64,000 nt of DNA from Limnoglobus roseus (GCF_008254045.1 NZ_CP042425.1:1674001-1738000); one strand, 5' to 3'. Positions 23,910 to 34,148 are shown, counted from the stretch's first letter. The notes: generated from the sequence alone by a model not told the origin. Made by a program: numbers and translations.

Positions 23910-26081
23910 TCAACCCGGCGGCGGGTTGAGCGGCAACGCTTGTATTACCTGAGGTTGCACGACCTCGGCCACCACCGGCTCGTTCTTTGCCAGGAACTTC
24001 TTTGCGATGTCCTCCTGCAACCGCAGGATGCCGCCGAGGCTTTTCCCGTGCAGGCGGGCCGACCGGCTCATCACCTTGTCCAGTTGCACCATCAACTTCT
24101 GAACCCACTTCCCCTTCACGTAGGTTTCCGGCAGTTCTTTTACGATGTCCTCGTCCAGTAGGAAGTCGGCCAGGCGGTCGCCTTCCTCGAAGTTCTTCAT
24201 CGCCGGCATGTCCAGTTCCTTCGCCGCCCGGACGATCTTCCGCAACGCCGACCGGCCCTCGCGGAGAACGTGCATCAACTCGATGAAGTCGTCCTGGCCC
24301 AACTGTTCGGCCCCGGCGAACATGTTCCACGTCACGTGCGCACGGCCCTGGTGCATCCGGGCGGACTTGTAAAAGCCCTGGATGGTCATGTGGAAGCGGT
24401 AGCGGTTGATGAGTTCGAAGTAGAGTTCGTTGTTCACCCGGTAGGCCATCTGCACGAACACCAGGTACACGCGGCGGTCGAGCGAGTGGAACCACTCGTC
24501 GCTCTTGTCGAGCTTCTGTTCCGTTTCCTTGAGCAGTCGCTTTGCCTTCCGGCCGCGGGTCGGGCCGGTGTTGGCGATGAGCGCGTCGTAGTCCTTCATC
24601 AACTCCTTGCGGGTTTCGGCCCGGTCGCCGAGTTCGGTGTAGAGCTTCTGGAAGACGGTCGCGAGCCGTTCGTCCGGCCACGGCTCGGTCTGGATGAGTT
24701 CGTTGAGTTCGTCGAGGTCGCCGGGGTCGATGATGCGGCCGTCGTAGCTGCCCTCGTACTTCGGGTCGTAGGTCGTCTCGGCGTGCTCCTCGTCGATGAA
24801 CTTTTGCACCTTCCGCGGGTCGGCCAGTTCCGTGCCCTTCGGCAACTTGCCGTACATGCGGTAGAACTTGTACGTCATCCGCTCCCGCAGGTCGCCGGGG
24901 TTGTCGAACAAGAGCCACGGCGACCGCTCGTCCATCGGGGCGGCGATGAACTCGGCCTTCACGTTCTCCTCGCGGTCGTAGTTCGACGGGTGGTAGTCGC
25001 CCTCGTCGCCGGGGTCTTCCTCCTGGTCGGGGTCGAAGACCTGCACCTTCCGCCCGGCGGTCAAGCTCTCCAGTTTCGGCGGGATGCCGAGCTTCGGCTT
25101 CTTCTGCTTCTTGCGGACGATGTCGGCCCCGGCGTGCTGGTGGAAGTAGATGTCGGCGGTGTACAGCTTGTGGTCGGCCGCCTTGCGGAGTTCGCCGAAC
25201 GCGAAGTTCAGGAACTCGTTGCCGTGCTTGGTACGGAGCAACCCGTGGACGATGGCATCGCTGCCGGCGACGCTGGCGGCGACGAGGTCGGCGTGGAACT
25301 CGCGCTCCCGCCAGATGTTGTGCCGCTGCGAACTCATGAGCTTGTAGACGCCGAGGAGGATCGAGCGGACGACCCACAGGCACCCGCCGAGGAAGTATCC
25401 GATGGGGGTGCCGATGCCGCCGGATCGCTTGAGCCAATCGACGAACGCATCGAACCAGTCGCGGCCGGCGACGAGGTCGTAGATGATCCGGCTAACGACG
25501 TTGGTGTACGCTCCGACCGCCCCGCCCTGGTTGAAGTGGCCGAACTCGTGGGCGAGCACGGCCTTGAATTCGCTGAGGTTCAGGCAGTTGATGAGGCCGA
25601 GACCGAGGATGAGGTCTTTTTTCGGCTGGACGCCGAACACGTTGATGAGGCTGGTGTACGTGACGACGCCGGCGTTCACGTCGGCCGATGCGTAAATCTT
25701 GTTCGGCTCCTCGGCCCCCGTTTCATCGCAAACGCGGGTGATGAACGCGAACAGCTTCGGGTGGTCACGCTCCTTGAGTTCGATGTGCAGTTCCTTCTCG
25801 ACGTCCGACCCTTTGAAGAAGCCTTTCACGAGCACGGCGAACCCGAGGGCGAAGAAGGCGGCCCCGAAGATCGGCCACACGTTGGCGCGGGGGATGGAGA
25901 CGATCATCCACGCGGTCATGTACCCGGTGAACACGACGAGGCTGAAGTAGATGAGCAGGAAGACAAACGACCCGGTGAGCAGCAGCCACTCCTGGGTGAC
26001 GTACTTCGACGGATAGTCGGTGATCTCGTCCGGCACGTCCTCCGGCGACGGCGGGTACGGCAGTTTTTCGCGCGCGGCCAT
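23910..26081 (-). CDS. Large M48-type membrane metalloprotease
   Basis: 723 residues. Two or three membrane helices lie at about 30-100 (WLLLTGSFVFLLIYFSLVVF; IFGAAFFALGFAVLVKGFF). The zinc motif HEFGH follows (KAVLAHEFGHFNQGG), with the third ligand expected in EREFHADLVAA. The 400-residue C-terminal part is charged, unlike HtpX (about 290 residues), and has no recognised domain. The family resembles planctomycete 'M48 family metallopeptidase' proteins. It probably degrades membrane or envelope proteins. ATG 26081 has GGGGGA upstream; the frame is open much further but that part overlaps the divergent aminotransferase. Confidence 0.82.
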   Translation of the reverse strand: MAAREKLPYPPSPEDVPDEITDYPSKYVTQEWLLLTGSFVFLLIYFSLVVFTGYMTAWMIVSIPRANVWPIFGAAFFALGFAVLVKGFFKGSDVEKELHIELKERDHPKLFAFITRVCDETGAEEPNKIYASADVNAGVVTYTSLINVFGVQPKKDLILGLGLINCLNLSEFKAVLAHEFGHFNQGGAVGAYTNVVSRIIYDLVAGRDWFDAFVDWLKRSGGIGTPIGYFLGGCLWVVRSILLGVYKLMSSQRHNIWREREFHADLVAASVAGSDAIVHGLLRTKHGNEFLNFAFGELRKAADHKLYTADIYFHQHAGADIVRKKQKKPKLGIPPKLESLTAGRKVQVFDPDQEEDPGDEGDYHPSNYDREENVKAEFIAAPMDERSPWLLFDNPGDLRERMTYKFYRMYGKLPKGTELADPRKVQKFIDEEHAETTYDPKYEGSYDGRIIDPGDLDELNELIQTEPWPDERLATVFQKLYTELGDRAETRKELMKDYDALIANTGPTRGRKAKRLLKETEQKLDKSDEWFHSLDRRVYLVFVQMAYRVNNELYFELINRYRFHMTIQGFYKSARMHQGRAHVTWNMFAGAEQLGQDDFIELMHVLREGRSALRKIVRAAKELDMPAMKNFEEGDRLADFLLDEDIVKELPETYVKGKWVQKLMVQLDKVMSRSARLHGKSLGGILRLQEDIAKKFLAKNEPVVAEVVQPQVIQALPLNPPPG

Positions 26082-26163
26082 GGGCGGTTCCCCCGGTGTC
26101 GGGTCGAATTCGGTACCCACCAGGATAGAAATGAGATGGCCCCCGACGCAAGAGGCAACTTTG

Positions 26164-27366
26164 ATGACGACCCCTGATTGGACCGCCGCCCGCGGGCAGA
26201 TGATGCTCGACCCGACGGTGACGATGCTAAACACCGGCTCTTTTGGGCCGACGCCCGTGCCTGTATTCGAAGCGGCGAACGAGTTCCGCAAACTGTTGGC
26301 GATGGGGCCGACGAACTTCTTCGTCCGCACCCTGCCGCCGCTGTTGTGGGACGCCCGCACGAAGACGGCGAACTTCCTCGGCACGGCGCCCGAGCGGTTC
26401 GTGTTCACGTCCAACGTGTCGGCGGCGATCAACCTCGTAGTCTCCGGGTTGCGCATCGACGGGCCGGGCGAAGTGCTGATGACCGACCACGAGTACGGCT
26501 CAATGGTCTGGTGCTGGGAACGAGCCGCGGCGCGGCAGAACCTGGATGTGAAGACGTTCCCGCTGCCGACGATGCCGCGCGACCCCGGCGTAATTGTCGA
26601 GGCGGCCGTGCGGGCGATGACGCCGCGGACGAAGGTGTTCTTCTTCAGCCACGCCCTGTCGCCGACGGGGATGGTGCTACCGGCGAAGGAACTGTGTGCC
26701 GAGGCTCGACGGCGGGGCATTCTCACGGTCGTCGATGGGGCACACGTCCCGGCGATGGTGGCACTGAACATCGACGACGTTGGGGCCGACTACTACGCGG
26801 GCAACTGCCACAAGTGGCTGCTCGCGCCGAGCGGCAGCGGCTTCGTGGCCGTCCGCGACTGGGACCGGCACGTCGAGCCGTTGCACGTCAGTTGGGGGTA
26901 CAAGACCGATGCCGACCCGGTCCCGGCGAGCGGCCCTGATGCGAGAGATGCCTACGGGAGCACGCCGCGGACGCGGTACCTGGAGTTCGAAGGGACAAAG
27001 GACGTTTGCCCGTGGCTGGCGACGCCGGCGGCGATCGCGTTCCAGGAAGCGCTCGGCTGGGACGCGGTCCGGGACCGGCACGCAGAACTGGCGGCGTACT
27101 CGCGGCGAGTCTACGACAAGTTGGGACTGAAGCTCGCGACACCGGCCGACCGTCGCATGAGCGGTTCGATGACGGCGTGCGAACTGCCGCCCGGCGTGAA
27201 CGTGCCCGCCCTGCGGGCGAAACTGTGGGAGCACCGCATTGAGATTCCGGTGAACGAGCGGCCGGACCGAATGCTCTTGCGGATCAGTCACCACTTTTAC
27301 ACGACGGAAGCTGAGATCGATCGGCTGGCCGACGTGCTGCCGCGGGCACTGCGGGAGGTGACGTGA
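26164..27366 (+). CDS. PLP-dependent class V aminotransferase-like protein (isopenicillin N epimerase-like)
   Basis: 400 residues. TSNVSAAINLVVSGL forms the phosphate cup. DGAHVPAMVALNIDDVGADY precedes the Schiff-base Lys in GNCHKWLLAPSGSGF. The overall layout matches the CefD/isopenicillin N epimerase branch, whose members in non-producers are general aminotransferases, lyases or desulfurase-like enzymes. The substrate is unknown. ATG 26164 is chosen for the AGAGG site upstream; it begins 83 bases from the divergent protease start. Confidence 0.85.
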   Translation: MTTPDWTAARGQMMLDPTVTMLNTGSFGPTPVPVFEAANEFRKLLAMGPTNFFVRTLPPLLWDARTKTANFLGTAPERFVFTSNVSAAINLVVSGLRIDGPGEVLMTDHEYGSMVWCWERAAARQNLDVKTFPLPTMPRDPGVIVEAAVRAMTPRTKVFFFSHALSPTGMVLPAKELCAEARRRGILTVVDGAHVPAMVALNIDDVGADYYAGNCHKWLLAPSGSGFVAVRDWDRHVEPLHVSWGYKTDADPVPASGPDARDAYGSTPRTRYLEFEGTKDVCPWLATPAAIAFQEALGWDAVRDRHAELAAYSRRVYDKLGLKLATPADRRMSGSMTACELPPGVNVPALRAKLWEHRIEIPVNERPDRMLLRISHHFYTTEAEIDRLADVLPRALREVT

Positions 27367-27370
27367 CATT

Positions 27371-27440
27371 TGGCGAGCCCGAGCACCGTGAGGTGCCGGG
27401 GACGATTAGCGACACTACCGGTACCTTACGGTGCTCGCCA
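27371..27440. repeat. Palindromic intergenic repeat, family A copy 1
   Basis: An imperfect inverted repeat whose ends are TGGCGAGC and GCTCGCCA and whose core includes GAGCACCGTGAGGTGCCGGG. It sits five bases past the aminotransferase stop and may end its transcript. A better preserved copy is at 63656-63730. Confidence 0.75.
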
Positions 27441-27549
27441 GTCCTGGCCAAACTTCCTCGCTCCCGCACTCGTCTCCAATTCATGACGGGGCACGGTTCC
27501 CGCCGATAGAGACCGGAGCAGAAACACTCCCGTTAGCGAGGACGGATAC

Positions 27550-29919
27550 GTGCGGACCCATCGACGCGGCACCTTGAGCTTCATCCCCCTGGAAGATCGC
27601 ACGGCCCCCGCCGTGTTCACGGTCACCACGACGGCCGATAATGGCAACAACGTCACCCCCACGGTTGGCTCGCTGCGGGCGGCCATCGTGGCGGCGAACG
27701 CCGCGGCGGGAGCGGACACGATCAACTTCGCCATCGCCGGCGGTGGCGTGCAGACCATCTTGCCGTCGACCCAAATGGTTGCGATCACCGATCCCGTCAC
27801 GATCGACGGCACGACCCAGACAGGGTATTCCGGTACGCCAGTCATCCGCATCAGCGGGGCGAACGCCGCCGCCGGGTCGGACGGGTTGGTGTTGCTGAAT
27901 CACACTGGCAGCACGATCAAGGGGCTGAACATCGCCGGCTTCGGCGGCGGGGTGGGCATTCGCATCAACGGCGGCGGACAGCACCTCGTTCAAAACAACC
28001 TCATCGGGACGAACCAAACCGGCACGGCGGCGGAAGCGAACGGCGTCGGCATCGTCGTCACCGGGGCGTCGGTCCAGAACGTCATCGGCGGCGGACAGGA
28101 CAAGCGGAACATCATCAGCGGCAACACCAACCAGGGCATCCTCCTCAACAGCGCGAGTTCGCAAAACACCATCACGTCGAACTTCATCGGCGTGGCCCTC
28201 AACGGCGCGACACCGCTGGCGAACGGCGGGGACGGCATCCTCATCAGTGCCGGGGCCGCGTTCACGACCGTCGGTGGCACGGCGGCGGGTGGTGGCAACA
28301 TCATCGCCTCCAACGGCGGGGCCGGCGTTCACGTCACCGACCCGGCCACGGCGGGCACGCAGATCCAAGGGAACCGCATCGGCCTCGACTTCGCCGGTAC
28401 GGCCTCGCCCAACGGCGGTGACGGCGTCCGCGTCGAGAACGCCGCCGGCACCGCGCCCGTCAGCGGGCTGGCCTTCCCTACCACCAATACCACAATCAGC
28501 AGCAACACCATCCGGTCGAATAAAGGGAATGGTGTTTCCGTTCTCGACACCAGCCGGTACGTTCGCATTCTGAGTAACACGATCAGCAACAACGGCGGCC
28601 TCGGCATCAGCGTGGACGCCACCGCGAACGATGGGCTGGCGGCCCCGGTTCTCACCAACCTCCAGACTGACAGCAACAACGGCATCACTGTGACCGGCAC
28701 CATCGTCGGGCGGACGAACACGGCGTACGTCGTGTCGATCTACGGCAACTCGACGGCCGACGCGAGCGGCTTCGGCGAAGGGGAGACAGCGATCACCACG
28801 GTCACGGTGACGACTGACGCCGGCGGGAACGCGACCTTCACGGTTAAAATCTCGGCCGGCTTATCGACCCCGTTCGTGAGCGCGACCGCTACGGCGTCCA
28901 CGGCCGGTGACACGTCGGCCTTCGCGGCGACGCAAGCGCGACCGTCGGCCGGGCTGGACGCGAGTATCGCCTTCGTGGCGGCGGGCAGCGGTGCCCCGAC
29001 CGTCGCGTTCGTCAACCAGGTCGGCGGCACCGTCTCCAGCATCAACGTCTTCGATGCCAGTTTCACCGGCGGCGTGCGGGTGGCGGCGGCCGACTTCAAC
29101 GCCGACGGCATCCCGGAAGTCATCGCTGGGACCGGGCCGGGAACGACAACGCTCGTCCGCGTTATCGACCCGGTAACGCAGAAGCAGTTGTTCAGTGTGC
29201 AACCGTTCGAGGCGGCGTTCACCGGCGGGGTCTACGTCTCGGCCGGCGACGTGACCGGCGACGGCGTACCCGACGTCATTATCTCGCCGGACGAAGGCGG
29301 CGGGCCGCGGGTCCGGGTGTTCAGTGGGAAGGACTTTAGCCTCGTCGCCGACTTCTTCGGCATCGCCGACCCGAACTTCCGCGGCGGAGCCCGTACGGCC
29401 GTCGGCGACGTGAACAAGGACGGGACCGGCGACCTCGTCGTGGCGGCCGGGTTTGGTGGCGGGCCGCGGGTGGCCGTGTTCAACGGGAAGACGGTCACAA
29501 GTGGGACGCCGACGACACTGTTCAACGACTTCTTCGCGTTCGAGCAGACCCTCCGCAACGGCGTCTTCATCGCGGCCGGCGACATCAACGACGACGGCTT
29601 CGCGGAAATCATCGCCGGCGGCGGGCCGGGTGGTGGGCCGCGCGTCCTCGCCCTCAACGGGCAATCCTTGCTGAGCAACCAACAGGTGCCGGCGGCGAAC
29701 TTTTTCGCGGGCGACACGGCCACCCGAGGGGGCATCCGCGTCGCGTCGCGCGACCTGAATGCCGACGGCAACTTCGAAATCATCACCGGCGACGGCCCCG
29801 GCGCGGGCGGCAAACTGCGCGTCTACACCGGGTCGGACTTCGCGCAATCGGCGACGCCCGACCCGCGGGTAGAGGTCGACGCCTTCCCCTCCGCGGCGGG
29901 TGGCGTGTTCGTGGGGTAG
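27550..29919 (+). CDS. Large surface protein: parallel beta-helix plus FG-GAP propeller
   Basis: 789 residues. The N-terminus carries FIPLEDRTAPAVFTV, the LEDRxxPA motif seen in many Gemmataceae exported proteins in place of a plain signal peptide. About residues 25-340 are right-handed beta-helix-like with repeated asparagine ladders (GNIIASNGGAGVHV, NTISNNGGLGI). A short Ig-like region follows. From about 470 to the end lie FG-GAP/VCBS-type repeats with calcium loops DFNADGIPE, DVTGDGVPD, DVNKDGTGD, DINDDGFAE and DLNADGNFE. It ends GGVFVG, as does the next protein. The start is GTG 27550 after GAGGA. A cell-surface adhesin or structural role is inferred. Confidence 0.85.
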   Translation: MRTHRRGTLSFIPLEDRTAPAVFTVTTTADNGNNVTPTVGSLRAAIVAANAAAGADTINFAIAGGGVQTILPSTQMVAITDPVTIDGTTQTGYSGTPVIRISGANAAAGSDGLVLLNHTGSTIKGLNIAGFGGGVGIRINGGGQHLVQNNLIGTNQTGTAAEANGVGIVVTGASVQNVIGGGQDKRNIISGNTNQGILLNSASSQNTITSNFIGVALNGATPLANGGDGILISAGAAFTTVGGTAAGGGNIIASNGGAGVHVTDPATAGTQIQGNRIGLDFAGTASPNGGDGVRVENAAGTAPVSGLAFPTTNTTISSNTIRSNKGNGVSVLDTSRYVRILSNTISNNGGLGISVDATANDGLAAPVLTNLQTDSNNGITVTGTIVGRTNTAYVVSIYGNSTADASGFGEGETAITTVTVTTDAGGNATFTVKISAGLSTPFVSATATASTAGDTSAFAATQARPSAGLDASIAFVAAGSGAPTVAFVNQVGGTVSSINVFDASFTGGVRVAAADFNADGIPEVIAGTGPGTTTLVRVIDPVTQKQLFSVQPFEAAFTGGVYVSAGDVTGDGVPDVIISPDEGGGPRVRVFSGKDFSLVADFFGIADPNFRGGARTAVGDVNKDGTGDLVVAAGFGGGPRVAVFNGKTVTSGTPTTLFNDFFAFEQTLRNGVFIAAGDINDDGFAEIIAGGGPGGGPRVLALNGQSLLSNQQVPAANFFAGDTATRGGIRVASRDLNADGNFEIITGDGPGAGGKLRVYTGSDFAQSATPDPRVEVDAFPSAAGGVFVG

Positions 29920-29930
29920 GGGAAGTTTTC

Positions 29931-29960
29931 CGTGGCCGGCCGTGCCGAGGCCGGCCCACG
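29931..29960 (+). terminator. GC hairpin between the two surface-protein genes
   Basis: CGTGGCCGGCC (29931-29941) pairs with GGCCGGCCCACG (29949-29960) with one bulge, eleven bases past the stop. There is no T-run. The rest of the gap to 30187 is AT-richer (GAAAAAAATC at about 30092), likely promoter DNA of the next gene, but no clean -35/-10 pair stands out. Confidence 0.4.
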
Positions 29961-30187
29961 GGAGACTCGCCGGCACATTCGGTACAACCGCTGAATTCCC
30001 CGGAGTTTACCCGTTCGGCCGGCCGGGAATGTCCGGCAGGTTCGCCCTATTTTTGCTCTGTTTCCCCGTTTTTGCGCCCGCCTGTCGTTGCGGAAAAAAA
30101 TCAATTCCGATCCAATACACCACTTGTTCCGTCTGTATTGTGCCTGAATATTCTGCCTCTGTGATCGGCTTCTAGGGAGACTCGCAC

Positions 30188-33100
30188 ATGACCGCGTCCC
30201 GGTTCGACCGCCGACCCCGTCGTGAAGTCCGCCGCCCCACCCTTGTCGGGGTCAACGGGCCGCGGCTCTTCGTGGAGTCGCTCGAAGACCGTGTGACGCC
30301 CGCGTTCAACCCGAACCCGCTGTTCGTGGCGGGCACCGTGCCGGCTACGACCGGCGGATTCGGCCTGAACACGAACGGCGCGCCGCAAAGTATCGTCGTG
30401 GCCGACTTCAACGGCGACGGCAAGGACGACTTCGCCGGGCTGGCCGCCACGAACGGCACCAGTTTCAACCGGGTTGACGTCTACCTCAGCAAGACGACGG
30501 GCACCGGTTATACCGCGAGTTCGATCTTCGTCGGGGGGACGGCTGCGCCGGCGAGCTTGGCGGCGATCGACGTGACCTCGGACGGGAAGGCTGAACTTGC
30601 CACGCTCACCCAGTCGAGCGGGTTCATTCAGGTCTACCGCCTGGACAACAGCGGCACCTTCCAGTTCCTAGCCGGCCTGACGATCGACCCTGATAGCAAG
30701 GGCGTGGTTAACACGAACCTTGGCGGGATCGTCGGCGGGGACTTCAACAACGACGGCAAGGGGGACTTTGCCGTCGCCCTGACCGGGTCGGCGAACGGGA
30801 ACGAATACTTCTTCCTGTACAACAACGGCGACGGCAAGAGCTACACCCCGATCGCCGGAACGCGGCGGACCGGCGCGTCGACGACGAACTTCACGCAGCC
30901 GATCGTGGCCGACTTCAACGGCGACGGCAATGTCGACCTCGCCATGCTCAACACGAGTACCAATCAGGTGTTCGTCTTGTTCGGCGACGGAGCCCTGGGT
31001 GTCAGTTTCGTCCGCATCCTGGGCGTGGGGGCCACGCCGACGGCCGTTGCCGTCGGCGACTTCGATAACAGCGGCACCCCCGACCTCGCCGTCGGGCAGA
31101 GTAACGGGAACGTCACCCTGTTCCTGAAGGACGCCACGGGCACCACGTTCACGACCAAGGCGAACGCGGTCACGCTCGGCGGCGGGGCGAAGGTCGTGGG
31201 CCTCGCCGCGGGCGACTACGATGTGGACACCTACGACGACCTCGCCATCGTCAGTTCGCGGACCGGTTCGGGCCTCCAGAACGTCGACGTGTACCTCGGC
31301 TCCAAGGACGTGCGGCTCAACGGCATGACCCCGGCGGACGGCACCCCGTACGGGCCGCTGACCGCCACCGGCGGGGCGGCGGCGACGCTCGACTTCGACA
31401 ACAACGGCAACGCGGACTTCGTGACCGGCCAGGGGACGTCCGGCGGCCAGTTGTACGTGCCCTACGTGAACCAGTCGGGCGTCGGCGGCGAGACCTTCCT
31501 GACCGAGGACACGACGAACACTGAGTTCGGCCTGCCGGTGAACTACAACGTCGTGATTTACCCCCCGCCACTCGGCGGGGCCTTGCCGACCGGGTCGGTC
31601 GAATTCTTCGACGTCATCACCGACAGCTCCAACAACCAGACGTTCACGTCACTCGGGTCGAACACCCTCACCCCGAGCCTCGACGCCGAGGGGAGTTCGA
31701 TCTCGGTGACGACCTTCCAGAAGGTCGATTTCTCGGTCGGCCAGCACACCGTCATCGGCAAGTACTCCGGCGACGCGAACTACCCGACGACGACGTCGAA
31801 CAATCAGGTCGTCACGGTCGCCCAGGGGACGGCCCGGGCGGTCGTCACGACGTCGATCCCGGACACCAAGGCGGCCCCGGCCTTGCAGGCCACCGACACG
31901 CGGGTCCTCCCGCGGCCCGTGTTCGGCCAACCGGTGCCCTTGACGGTCACCGTCACGACGCCGTCGGGGTTGTTCCCGCCGGGGAACGTGTCGTTCTTCG
32001 ACAACAACAACCTCATCGGCAGCGGCACCCTCGACGCGGCCGGGATGGCCTCGATCACGGTCACCAACTTTTCGCTCGGCAACCACGCGATCACCGTCCA
32101 GTACCTCGGTTCCGCGAACTTCACGACGGCCACCTCGAACGGCCTGCCGATCTCGGTCGAGAAGGCGAACTCCACCACGACCATTGGGATCAGCAGGACG
32201 TCCGTGAACTTCGGCGACGCCGTCACGCTCAGCGCCACCGTCGGCATTGCCTCGCCGGGCGTCGGCACGCCGACCGGGACCGTCCAGTTCTTCGAGGGGA
32301 CCACACTCGTCGGTACCTCCAACGTGATGGCCGCGTCCGGGTCGGCCTCGTTCGGGGTTGCCGGGCTGGCGGTCGGCAAGCACTCGTTCACGGCCCTGTA
32401 CAACGGCAACGCCAGCGTCGCCGAGTCGCAGTCGTCCAATACCGTGAGTGTGACCGTCGTCGGCACGGCGTCGGCCACGACCTTGTCGGCCAACCCGACG
32501 GCCGGTCAGGTCGGCGCGCCGGTGACGTTGACGGCCACTGTCACCGACACCCAGTCGCCGCCGCGGGCGGTCGGGGTCGGGTCGGTCACGTTCGTCGGCA
32601 CGGACGCGAATGGGCAGGCCATTACGCTCGGCCCGGTGACCGTCGGCACCGACGGCAAGGCGTCCACCAGCTACTCCAGTCTGCCGCTGGGGAATTCATC
32701 GTTCCGCGCCGTCTTCAGCGGGACCAACTCGATCGCCGGGTCCACGTCGGCCCCAGTGCCCCTCACGACCGGCCGCTCGATCCCGACCACCACGAGTACG
32801 AACTCGGTCGGCAGCACGTCCGCCGTCGTCGGCCGCGACGTGACGTTCTCGACGCAGTTCAACGCGGTTACAGGGCTGGCGTCGCCGGTGACGGGGACGG
32901 CGACTTTCCTGGACAACGGCACCCCGATCGGCACCGTGACGCTGGCGAACGGCCTGGCCTCGGTCACCGTCCGGTTGACCCGCGGCCTCCACACGATCAC
33001 GACCACTTATTCCGGCGATGGTGTTTACGGTCCGACCTCGACGAGCGTTGATTTCCTCATCACGAACGCGATTGACTCGATCACCGTCGGGGCCGGGGCG

Positions 33101-34048
33101 GGCGGCACGGACATCGTCCGTATCTACAACCCCGACGGCAGCGTGACGAAGAACCCGCTGTTCGCCTTCGGGCCGGACAACGTGAGCGGTGCGCGGGTGG
33201 CCAGCGGTGACATCAACGGCGACGGCGTGCAGGACTACGTGATTGGCACCGGCCCCGGCACCCAGGCCCGCATCCGCGTCTTCGACGGGGCGACGAACAC
33301 CCCGTTGTTCGAGACGTTCCCGTTCGAAAACTTCACCGGCGGCGTGTTCGTCTCGGTCGGCGACATCACCGGCGATCTCCGCGGCGACATCATCGTCACC
33401 CCGGACCAAGGCGGCGGCCCGCGAGTCCAGATCATCGACGGGAAGACGTTCGGCCGCGTTGCCGACTTCTTCGGTATCGACGATCCGAACTTCCGCGGCG
33501 GCGCGCGGGCGGGAGTCGGGGACGTGAACGGGGACGGGGCGAACGACCTCGTCGTGTCGGCCGGATTCGGCGGCGGCCCGCGGATCGCCGTCTACGACGG
33601 CCGGGCACTCCGCCAGGGTGCCCAGGTCAAGCTCGTCAACGACTTCTTCGCCTTCGACCCGTCGCTCCGCAACGGAGCGTTCGTGGCGGTCGGCGACGTG
33701 GACGGCGACGGCTTCGGCGACCTCGTCCTCGGGGCCGGCCCAGGCGGCGGCCCGCGGGTCATCGCCATCAGCGGCAACGACCTGATCAAGTTCGGTGGTG
33801 CGGTCTTGACCCTGAAGGCGAACTTCTTCTCGGGCGACATTAATGATCGGGGCGGGGTGCCGGTCGCGGTGCGGAACTTGGACGGTGACAACCGGGCCGA
33901 CATCGTTACCGGGTCCGGCCCCGGCGGCCGCCGCGTAAACGCCTACCTCGGAGCGTCAATTACCCCGTCCGGCCAGCCGACGCCGTCGCAGTCGTTCGAC
34001 GCCTTCGACGACAACTTCAACCCGCTCGGCGGCGTTTTCGTGGGGTAA
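30188..34048 (+). CDS. Giant surface protein: FG-GAP propeller, Ig-like repeats, second FG-GAP propeller
   Basis: 1286 residues. The N-terminus is Arg-rich with FVESLEDRVTPAFNPNP, the same LEDRxxPA motif as the neighbour. FG-GAP repeats fill about 55-420 (DFNGDGKDD, DFNNDGKGD, DFNGDGNVD). About 430-960 hold five or so Ig-like domains with the recurring 'P-x-G-x-V-x-F-x-D' and 'A-x-Y-x-G-D' signatures (GNVSFFDNNNLIGSG, YLGSANFTTATSN). A second FG-GAP block from about 960 to the end closely matches the C-terminus of the upstream protein and also ends GGVFVG. AGGGAGA precedes the ATG. The role is inferred to be surface structure or adhesion. Confidence 0.85.
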   Translation: MTASRFDRRPRREVRRPTLVGVNGPRLFVESLEDRVTPAFNPNPLFVAGTVPATTGGFGLNTNGAPQSIVVADFNGDGKDDFAGLAATNGTSFNRVDVYLSKTTGTGYTASSIFVGGTAAPASLAAIDVTSDGKAELATLTQSSGFIQVYRLDNSGTFQFLAGLTIDPDSKGVVNTNLGGIVGGDFNNDGKGDFAVALTGSANGNEYFFLYNNGDGKSYTPIAGTRRTGASTTNFTQPIVADFNGDGNVDLAMLNTSTNQVFVLFGDGALGVSFVRILGVGATPTAVAVGDFDNSGTPDLAVGQSNGNVTLFLKDATGTTFTTKANAVTLGGGAKVVGLAAGDYDVDTYDDLAIVSSRTGSGLQNVDVYLGSKDVRLNGMTPADGTPYGPLTATGGAAATLDFDNNGNADFVTGQGTSGGQLYVPYVNQSGVGGETFLTEDTTNTEFGLPVNYNVVIYPPPLGGALPTGSVEFFDVITDSSNNQTFTSLGSNTLTPSLDAEGSSISVTTFQKVDFSVGQHTVIGKYSGDANYPTTTSNNQVVTVAQGTARAVVTTSIPDTKAAPALQATDTRVLPRPVFGQPVPLTVTVTTPSGLFPPGNVSFFDNNNLIGSGTLDAAGMASITVTNFSLGNHAITVQYLGSANFTTATSNGLPISVEKANSTTTIGISRTSVNFGDAVTLSATVGIASPGVGTPTGTVQFFEGTTLVGTSNVMAASGSASFGVAGLAVGKHSFTALYNGNASVAESQSSNTVSVTVVGTASATTLSANPTAGQVGAPVTLTATVTDTQSPPRAVGVGSVTFVGTDANGQAITLGPVTVGTDGKASTSYSSLPLGNSSFRAVFSGTNSIAGSTSAPVPLTTGRSIPTTTSTNSVGSTSAVVGRDVTFSTQFNAVTGLASPVTGTATFLDNGTPIGTVTLANGLASVTVRLTRGLHTITTTYSGDGVYGPTSTSVDFLITNAIDSITVGAGAGGTDIVRIYNPDGSVTKNPLFAFGPDNVSGARVASGDINGDGVQDYVIGTGPGTQARIRVFDGATNTPLFETFPFENFTGGVFVSVGDITGDLRGDIIVTPDQGGGPRVQIIDGKTFGRVADFFGIDDPNFRGGARAGVGDVNGDGANDLVVSAGFGGGPRIAVYDGRALRQGAQVKLVNDFFAFDPSLRNGAFVAVGDVDGDGFGDLVLGAGPGGGPRVIAISGNDLIKFGGAVLTLKANFFSGDINDRGGVPVAVRNLDGDNRADIVTGSGPGGRRVNAYLGASITPSGQPTPSQSFDAFDDNFNPLGGVFVG

Positions 34049-34065
34049 GGAGCCGACGACAAAAT

Positions 34066-34106
34066 CGCCGCGGGCCGGGGAGTGATCCTCGGCCCGCGGC
34101 GTTTTT
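34066..34106 (+). terminator. Intrinsic terminator after the giant surface-protein gene
   Basis: A perfect 12-base stem, CGCCGCGGGCCG and CGGCCCGCGGCG, with a 12-base loop is followed by TTTTT. It lies 18 bases past the stop and before convergent purC. Confidence 0.85.
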
Positions 34107-34148
34107 GGTGGACGACCGAAGTTTGGAGCCTGCGGCCACGAGGAACGA

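Noticed and set aside
21367..25437. A 1356-codon open frame on the minus strand covering the cysteine desulfurase and regions beyond
   Set aside because: Only the last 370 codons match a family. The rest is antisense to xylA and out of frame with the M48 gene, an effect of high GC content.
24270..26177. A 635-codon plus-strand frame opposite the M48 protease
   Set aside because: Low-complexity Val/Glu/Arg composition and no motifs; it is the complement-frame shadow of a GC-rich gene.
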